Of a DNA stretch of 64,000 bases, positions 57,666 through 64,000 are shown piece after piece (the stretch's first letter is position 1; the number at the start of each line of letters is the position of its first letter). The notes beneath the pieces are model-generated. The model worked only from the letters and a program-made list of their open reading frames with translations. It did no database searches and was not told the origin of the DNA. The position numbers were made by a program, and so were the translations under genes. Source of the stretch: Chamaecyparis obtusa (Eukaryota; Streptophyta; Pinopsida; Cupressales; Cupressaceae); the NCBI GenBank assembly GCA_027943335.1, contig BSBK01001874.1, positions 416,501 to 480,500 of the forward strand, written 5' to 3'.

Positions 57666-58079
57666 ATGTCGGAGGTGGAGAGAGCACTGGAGCAAGCCTT
57701 TCGAGAGGGGTACTATGCTTTGAGGCACTCGGAGTAGGTGTTGGCTAGACGTGAGGCTGTCTTGGTGGATGCACAGAGAGCTCGGGAGGAGCTGACCACC
57801 CGGTTGGAGACAGTAGAGCAACACTTTGCTTAGCGTACCCAGGAGTTGGAAGTGGAGAGGGCAACATGGGTGGCTATCGAAGTTAGATTGGCTCGGAAGA
57901 CAGTATTGTTTGAACAAGAGTTAGCGGAGGCTACAACTGAAAAGTATGTTTTGGAGACAAGTTTGGTGCAGGCACAGGAGGAATCTGATGTGACAGAAAA
58001 AGAACAACGACGCAGCATTGATGGGGAGGGCGACACTTCAACTTTTTCAGGGACGCCCTCCGCCCCTTCTCTTCAGTGA
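57666..58079 (+). pseudogene. Coiled-coil ORF at the 3' end of the young element
   Basis: One frame from the ATG at 57666 to 58079 with two TAG stops (near 57735 and 57832). It is almost entirely helical and charged (EVERALEQAFREGYYALRH; ELEVERATWVAIEVRLARK; LVQAQEESDVTEKEQRR) and ends in a Ser/Thr/Pro tail. It has no known domain. Its place next to the polypurine tract parallels ORF3 in the Tat-like element. Confidence 0.5.
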
Positions 58080-58159
58080 TCTTCTTATTCTATGTAGCGT
58101 ATTTCATCTCCTTGTTGTTGTAAGTCGTCGGAGACTTCTTGCTTTTTGGGGGGGGATGA

Positions 58160-58462
58160 TGTTGTCGGGATATTTGAATGTACCAGTTATTATATTAATA
58201 AAGTATTATGTTAGCCTCAGTCGTTAGTGATCAAGAGGTTAGACAGTTACGTCACGACGTTTCGGTCGTGGCCCTTTGGGTAGTTTATATACCCTCTCGG
58301 AGGATGGACACGGGATATTATGGTATTATCATTATGATGTAAATGTACTTGCCAGTCTGGAATGATTAATGAAAGTATTTATTATTCTCTGATATATTCT
58401 GTGTTTATTATATTTCCTGTACTATGTCTATGCAACACTAAGTTTACCCCAACGGGAAAACA
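58160..58462 (+). mobile_element. 3' LTR (303 bp)
   Basis: Partner of 52903-53205, preceded by GGGGGGGGATGA (polypurine tract). Confidence 0.95.
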
Positions 58463-58467
58463 ATTAT

Positions 58468-59654
58468 GATGCTTAATGCAGAATGCCATGAATGCAAATA
58501 TGGGTGCATTTATGCATGGTATGATGTTCCCTGTAAGTAATAACGTGCATAGAATAATATCATGGATGGGTGTATTCGTATGGCAATGATATGAATGTTT
58601 TGGTAATGATGATGCGGTGGTAACTATGTGAATGTGTATGATGGAATATTATGACTTCTCTATATGAATGATGCATCTATGCGGATGGATATGCAGAAAG
58701 TGTTTGTGCATCATGATGAAGATCTATTAGATTATTGAAATAAATTTAACTATTATGCAAAGTGCAGGGAATGTATGTACAAGAAAAGGTATGCTTCTTT
58801 CGCCTTGCCCCTATTTACATGTTTGTTGTTTTGATTGAAATAATGGGATATCAAAGGGGGATTGGAAGTTGGAGGCGACTAGGTGAAGGAAAGTGTAGGC
58901 AAGCATGAAGGCGTGGCACAAAGGACTGTTGTGATACTGTACAACTGAGGTGAGGGGAAAGTTATGCAAAGTATATGGTTAGAACCAAAATTGGTCCTAG
59001 CTAAGGTGGAGCCCAAGGAAGGAATAGGTAGTATAGGTGATTAATTTTACATCATCCTAATGGGGATTGAGAGTGATCAGGGTACTGGGACTGGAGAGAT
59101 ATGAAATCCTTAGGAGATAAGAGCAGTGGAGGAGGGACGATTGGAGAGTTACAGACATGAGTTGGGACCGATTGTCTGGTTAAAGTAAGAGCGCTTGAAT
59201 TTTGCAAGGAACGAGCCCAGGAAGGAATCTCTACAGGGAATGAAGAATGTGACAGGCAACCGGTTCATGTGAAAGAAATTCTTAAATGATGTATACCTCT
59301 GGTTTTTTGGGTAGTGTGTAACAGCCTGTAAAGAATATGGTAAGGGAAAATGTTAAAGTCCTGTGGGAAGTTTCACAGATTATAGGTGGGTTGGGCTGGC
59401 TGTTAGGTGAATTGAAAAGTGTAGGTGATGCTGGAAATGCTGCGGTTACCTTCAATATTTGACTGGGGATTAGATATCTGAAACACACAGGTGGATGGCA
59501 TGCAGCCTCCAGAGATTGTAATCTTTTTTGAATAATAAATGGTGCTGGCCTATCCAGCGATCTAACGATCAAAAAAAAAAACTCAATCATACCTGTGGAA
59601 ACCAACAAACAAGAAAATTTCTAGTTGTTTATCAAAGCCATCTCTTCTTAATAC
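58468..59654. other. Non-coding; rest of the old LTR and proximal part of intron 3
   Basis: ATG-rich, LTR-like sequence continues from 52902 until roughly 58760. The remainder has no recognised domain on either strand. An A10 run is at ~59571. Confidence 0.4.
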
Positions 59655-59983
59655 CTGTCAAGAAAGATCCATGCAGTATAAGGGGGGATCCTTTCCACAA
59701 ATGGAAGCTTAATTGCTCGAACAATACTCTTGCACCCAGAGCTGCTGCCATAAATAATTGTTGAGGATGCACTAGAACCTTCTTCTTGACAATTTACATT
59801 TTCCTTGTCTCCTAACAAGGGATCAGAATCACTTAATTTACAGTGAGCACTTTCTATCCTCAATGTAAACATGTCCTTAGTACCATCCTGCTCAGTCGTA
59901 TTTGGTACCTGCCTGGTATCTGCGAGTGATTGAAGGTAAGTAGTACACGCTTTTAGATGTATAGCATTGGATTCTATTTTTTC
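59655..59983 (-). CDS. SWN/EZA1-like: E(z)/SWN-like exon 3
   Basis: 329 bp on the minus strand from acceptor ...TATGCAG (AG 59985-59984) to donor CAG|GTATTA. It begins in phase 0 ('EKIESNAIHLKACTTYLQSL'), has a variable acidic middle, and ends 'IVRAIKLPFVERIPPYTAWI' then 'FLD' plus two bases of the next codon. The last block is the hallmark 'LPPYTTWIFLDRNQRM' region of plant E(z) proteins, continued exactly by exon 4. No stop or shift. The first helix extends the EED/FIE-binding helix begun in exon 2. The variable middle would be the least constrained part. Confidence 0.9.
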
Positions 59984-60141
59984 CTGCATAACCAATTGAG
60001 AACTTGATTAATGAACTAAAAAAATGCATTACATGACATATTAATATCATCAAACTTATTTAAAGGCTTCCAAACCAACGCACTACAGAAAATATAATAA
60101 GTTCACATTTAAATCATTTCTTATAAACAGATTCTACATAC

Positions 60142-60246
60142 TTTTACATGCATAGATCGATTAGCTTGGACTTGTTTCTTCAGCCGGTCTATGGTAGAGG
60201 AAATAATTCCAACATTCTGATTGGCTTGCTCTCCTTCCTCTCTTTT
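60142..60246 (-). CDS. SWN/EZA1-like: E(z)/SWN-like exon 2
   Basis: 105 bp, 35 codons, phase 0 at both ends. Acceptor TTTTGCAG (AG 60248-60247), donor GTATGT. It encodes 'REEGEQANQNVGIISSTIDR' and 'LKKQVQANRSMHVK'. The 'IDRLKKQVQANR' helix corresponds to the IDSLKKQV-AxR segment at the start of plant CLF/SWN proteins, which contacts the WD-repeat subunit (FIE/EED). It is short but in the right order and phase. Confidence 0.82.
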
Positions 60247-60482
60247 CTGCAAAAGATTAAAATTGTATTGCTTTAGTGATTGCATGATACACAATATGAC
60301 CTATAGAGATTTGCACATCAATTACTCCTGTCACAACCAATCCAATCTATGAACAAAAAGATATGGAGGAAATAGATATACCATAAAGCTGTCCAGTGTC
60401 GAATATCAGTATAGTTCAATAAATATTCTATTAAAAATTTGCCTTAGTAAATTGTTCAGCATGCTAATTAGTCACCACACAC

Positions 60483-60554
60483 CTTGCAGTCTCCACCATC
60501 TACTTCAGGTGGTGACCTTGAAACGGACATAGAACTAGCGTTCCTTGAAGCCAT
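60483..60554 (-). CDS. SWN/EZA1-like: E(z)/SWN-like exon 1 (start codon)
   Basis: 72 bp, 24 codons from ATG (60554-60552) to AAG|GTGTGT. It encodes 'MASRNASSMSVSRSPPEVDG' plus 'GDCK', a Ser-rich N-terminus of the kind that precedes the first helix in CLF/SWN proteins. Phase 0 fits exon 2. The start is chosen as the only ATG that opens this exon in frame. It is less conserved than the other exons, so confidence is lower. An AG just upstream (CTGTAG|AAAATGG) allows a 5'-UTR intron. Confidence 0.72.
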
Positions 60555-62752
60555 TTTCTACAGCCAGAAACCTGGTAGACCCAGCATATATCAATAGTTA
60601 GTACCTGAGTAATGAATAGTAACTGCCTACACAAACTGAATCAAACTAAGCTTAACTATGTACGGCTAAGATCCCAGAAATGTATGTCTCTGATTCAAGA
60701 ACCACAAGAACAAGAACATATAACAAACTGATCTTTGTATCTCTAAGACAAATACTATAGAACATAAAGGAATATATCCAGGGCAATATGGGAAACCATG
60801 GCTTTAAGCATCGATATATGGACAAATTTTCAAATATACTCACAAGATTATCACAACTTCATAACAGAATTGATGAGGCACAAAACAATTATAATGAATG
60901 ACAGAAAGCAAAACTATGCAAAATGTTACATTAATTCTTAAGTCTATGTGGATGCTCTTCACTCTATCATAATTATCAAACAGATTTTCCACAAGCATCG
61001 CAAACCCACAGAAAGCTGCAGAATCAAATGCTAAACAGGAAATATTCAGGATTTTTGATTAACTATAACTTTGTGGACAAAAAGAAGTGACATAAAAAAA
61101 TATAAATAATAGGCATGCACAAACTGAAATAGAAATAAGAACTATAACATAGGACTTCAGTTGCTTATGAAACTGATACTAAAGACCAGTTCAGTTCAGT
61201 TATAAAAAAATGTTAGTGAAATATATACATGGAAGATTGCATACCAATCACTATGCTATGTTCTCACTTCCATATGAAAATTCCAAAAGCAGAGGAAACA
61301 TGTAGTCAATTCCAGTCATATATGGAACTGCCTTCATTGATGAAATTCCAAATAGGTATTCATTGTCATCACTAAATTATGCATCAACAAAGCTTGCATG
61401 AGATACATATAACTGCTCTGCACAAAAAAAAATCATCAACAAGACACAATCGTTTATCTAAACACAAACCACAACCAGAAGTGCCTTCTGGTTGGATGTT
61501 TATTAGTATGTAGTTCCCATCTCTTCTCAAAGTAAAAGATTTAATAGAAGATTTATAGAATATAGATTGAAGGTTTCACTATCAAATAGTGTCAAATTTA
61601 AATCGAAACATTTTCCCTGAGTTTAATATGGCATTCAGTATTCTCTAAAGCAATTAACTTTTAGTCTTAATCTTGGAAATCAAATTGTCTAAAACATTAA
61701 ATATATTATTTCCACTATTATTCAGTGTGTTCAAGCTCAAGTTTTTTGGATTTCAATTGTGCAGACCAATGGTAAACCTTAATGGTCGTGTAAGATGTAT
61801 TTGGTTTTCACCAAAACACAGAAATTTTCAAAGGAAACATATTTCCTCCCAGGTAAAAACTTTCTCAGTTTGTTAAATCAGTTTACATGGAAAAAATTAC
61901 CCATCACTTTTTTTAATAATGTGTCATGTTCTCTTTTCAAAATAATTTAATTAACAAAATAATCTAATAATAATACTTTTAAGTTGGCCCAGTCACTCTA
62001 ATTTGAAAAAGGCAACTTAAATATTATTATTGTTTATTTTTAAAAGAATTTTTAAACACTTTGCAGAGAAAAAAAGGAGGTTTAAATTGAATACCCAAAA
62101 GGAATTTATAGAAGGCAAATTGGTCAAACGCATTATTCATTTGCCATTGTATCAATTCATTTTCAAAATTGGAGCACTCGAGGACAAAAACTCCTCACTG
62201 TAAGAGATCAGGAAGACAAAAACCCTATTGGTTTCCATTGTTAGATTTGAAAATAAAAACCCTCTTCTCCACATGAGGTGATTCCATTTGAAAATCACAT
62301 TTGTGCTCATTCTTGAATTTATTTCAAAGATTTCAGTTGTAAAGGTTTGGATCAATTGAGTATTTGCAAGCAAATCAAATCAATATTTAAATGTGGCTAT
62401 TGTGAAGGAATTTTCAGACCAAATTGCATTATTGCTGCTGTTGTACAAGGTTAGATCTATTGTTTGTGAAGAAGTTTTAAGCTTATTTATTGTTGTACAG
62501 CATTGTTTATTCATTGTTTATTGTTAGCAAATTTGAACATTGCTACTGCACAGCATTTATTTTGTTGTGCCGGATTCTATGGCTGGCTACCACAACCATC
62601 AAACCTTCACTAAATCACTGTATCAACAAAAAGGTGACACCACTCTACCATTTAGGCAGTTGTACCTTACATTTAGATCTAAGTAGCAACATTTACCTTT
62701 TTTCAGCACTTGTGCATCTAATTGCAAAAACTTGCTATTAGGTATAGCATTT
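60555..62752. other. Upstream region of the E(z)-like gene
   Basis: No coding domain on either strand. It is A/T-rich. It would contain the 5' UTR and promoter on the minus strand, but I cannot point to a convincing TATA or start. Around 62150-62350 there are phrases (GAGGACAAAAAC, TTATTTCAAAG) that recur at 63500-63620, so an LTR relative is included. Confidence 0.35.
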
Positions 62753-63700
62753 TGCAATGTCCCCATTTTTGCACCTTCTTAAGCATTAGTTATTTTCAGA
62801 GGTTGACCTATTATTAGTGGTCCCCTTAGGTTAATGTGGTGATTAGGGAGGCCCTTTGAAGGCCATTCAAGGTTATTCAGCTAACCATTTAGGCATCTAT
62901 TTCAGTACTCTCCATCTCAGTGCATCAGTTTATTTGTGGTTTGCCTTCCAGAGGTCTTTTAGGCTCCGTTTATACACACTATTTTTAGTAAGTCACTTAG
63001 ACATTTGGGTCCGTACTACTTATAATAAGTCATTTGCATGGTTAGAAGGCAGCACGGTCATATCCAAAAAGTTGGTAAGATCAGCATTTAATGGAGTTTA
63101 ATGATTTAATTTAATTAATTAAAGTCTAATCTAGTATTGACTTTAATATAATTACTTACAATTAAATATCTTTCTGATTAAGGGGATATAAGGGGTCAAG
63201 TGTGCATTTAATGTAATAATGTCAAAGTATTTAATTATTATGCCAAATAGGGTGCCAACTTATGGAGTTATAAGGATATTAAAGCGATTTTATATTAATA
63301 AGGAAATTATATGAAGGGGTCACTTTATTATTTTCCATATGCAAGTTAAATATTAAATTATAAAAAAGTGGAAATTTTAAATAGGGTTTGTGGCAACTTC
63401 ATGAGAGGATTATAAAAGGGGACTTGAGGAAGTTATTTGAAATACTTAGTTTGTTTAATTTCTCTCTAAGGAGCTTGAGAGCTTTGGTTTTCAATTACAA
63501 AAATTTGAGGACAAAAACCCTTGGAGTTGCTTGGTTGCATGGACAAACACCCATTCAACCTATTAGGTGGATTCATTCCAGAATTCACATTGAGCTTATT
63601 TCAAGTATTTGGCATTGAGGAGGAGCTGGAAATATCATTTATGTGAAGGTGGTTTCAGACTTTTTGGAGTTGTCGGTGACTTTATATGAATTTTCCTTTA
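62753..63700 (+). mobile_element. LTR-like sequence with TATA box
   Basis: It starts TGCAATGTCCCC, a one-base variant of the TGTAATGTCCC edge seen elsewhere. A TATAAAAGGGG box at 63411 is followed by a typical start region. No internal region or partner is visible, so it may be a solo LTR. The right edge is uncertain. Confidence 0.45.
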
Positions 63701-63778
63701 GTTGGGACAGCTAGGGTTTCTGGAATAATTGCAATTTGACGATCAGATTTCATCAAATTTATATCAAAGTCTTGAGGG

Positions 63779-63885
63779 AAATACCCGAGGGCAAAGTACC
63801 CAAGTGAAGTACCCGAGGGAAGTACCCGAGGGCAAACACCCAAGGGAAGAGTATCCGAGGGCAAAATATACAAGGGCAAAGTACC
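63779..63885. repeat. 13-15 bp minisatellite, about eight units
   Basis: Variants of AGTACCCGAGGGCAA in direct tandem, with CAAGGG and GAGGG sub-types. Confidence 0.85.
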
Positions 63886-64000
63886 TTTGACACCTTTGGC
63901 CCTCAATCAATGGCACTTGGCACCCTTTGGCTCTAGACGGTAAAGTTTCACTCGTACAAAAAAGTAGGTCGCACACTTCCAAGCATTCCGTACGACAATG

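Larger units (their letters stand above)
52903..58462 (+). mobile_element. Young non-autonomous LTR retrotransposon (gag-PR only, internal deletion)
   Basis: The 303-bp LTRs at 52903-53205 and 58160-58462 differ at 13 positions, nearly all transitions. TG...CA ends, 5-bp TSD, TGGCGCC-type primer site and a G-rich polypurine tract (58148-58159) are intact. Inside are two gag-side ORFs, a protease, a pre-RT segment joined directly to an integrase C-terminal segment, a 26-bp minisatellite, a GC-rich block and a coiled-coil frame. RT, RNase H and the integrase core are missing, so it depends on an autonomous relative. Confidence 0.95.
31219..59654 (-). other. Intron 3 of the E(z)-like gene (28,436 bp)
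   Basis: Donor CAG|GTATTA at 59655/59654 and acceptor TTTTAG at 31219. Phase is preserved across it (2 to 2). It holds the third ORF3 copy, Penelope-like RT, hAT, LINE, copia, receptor-kinase fragment and the 5.6-kb young LTR element. Confidence 0.75.
31057..60554 (-). other. SWN/EZA1-like: Gene span: E(z)/SWINGER-like PRC2 histone methyltransferase, exons 1-4
   Basis: Four minus-strand exons join in phase (0, 0, 2, 2) and encode ~222 residues matching the N-terminal part of plant Enhancer-of-zeste proteins (CLF, SWN/EZA1, MEA). These are the catalytic subunits of PRC2, which trimethylates H3K27 in the nucleus. The 'IPPYTAWIFLD' and 'RNQRMADDQSVVGRRRIYYD' blocks are diagnostic. 'NEALVCSDSEEE' and 'FTEGDD' look closer to SWN/EZA1 than to CLF, by recall. 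Introns are 236 bp, 158 bp and 28,436 bp; intron 4 exceeds what the window can show. SANT, CXC and SET exons are absent. Intact splice sites and absence of stops argue for a live gene. A 5' fragment stranded by rearrangement is the alternative. Confidence 0.8.

Overview
The window looks like conifer (gymnosperm) nuclear DNA. It is AT-rich and mostly built of old, nested, broken transposable elements: Ty3/gypsy, Ty1/copia, LINE, a Penelope-like element and a hAT remnant. The Penelope-like reverse transcriptase (39420-40610) is informative because, among land plants, such elements are known from conifers ('Dryad' elements). No bacterial or organellar gene set is present.

The one host gene I can support lies on the minus strand and is easy to miss because its exons are short and far apart. 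Four exons (60483-60554, 60142-60246, 59655-59983, 31057-31218) join in phase at good splice sites. They encode the N-terminal ~220 residues of an Enhancer-of-zeste / SWINGER-type H3K27 methyltransferase, the PRC2 catalytic subunit. Intron 3 is 28,436 bp and holds most of the elements between 31.2 and 59.6 kb. The CXC and SET exons are not in the window, so if the gene is intact, intron 4 runs from 31056 past position 1 (more than 31 kb). Nearly the whole window would then be intron.

Layout of 1-31 kb (putative intron 4): unrecognised sequence (1-1673); a broken retroelement carrying a PDS5-like cohesin-regulator fragment, gag-type zinc knuckle and coiled coil, ending in an LTR (1674-5420); a copia gag-PR-INT fragment (5440-7005); a decayed minus-strand gypsy element (8530-12071); an LTR/promoter-like block and a leader minisatellite (12072-13872); and a composite Tat-like gypsy block (13873-29564). 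That block contains two partial copies of a large extra ORF ('ORF3' here), a gag-PR-archaeal-type RNase H-RT(start) region, and LTR pieces. A nearly complete minus-strand gypsy element (17968-23534; TSD TCAAG, tRNA-iMet primer site) sits inside its gag.

Layout of 31-60 kb (intron 3): tandem repeats; a third, decayed ORF3 copy with its LTR (33.8-39.06 kb); the Penelope-like RT; a hAT DUF659 remnant; a LINE 3' end; a minus copia fragment; a LINE with ORF1, endonuclease and RT (45-49.4 kb); a 97-bp tandem array; minus-strand LTR starts; a receptor-like-kinase fragment; and a young non-autonomous LTR element (52903-58462; TSD ATTAT, 303-bp LTRs) that kept gag and protease but lost RT-RNaseH-INT by internal deletion. 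Upstream of the host gene (60.6-64 kb) there is an LTR-like promoter block and a short minisatellite.
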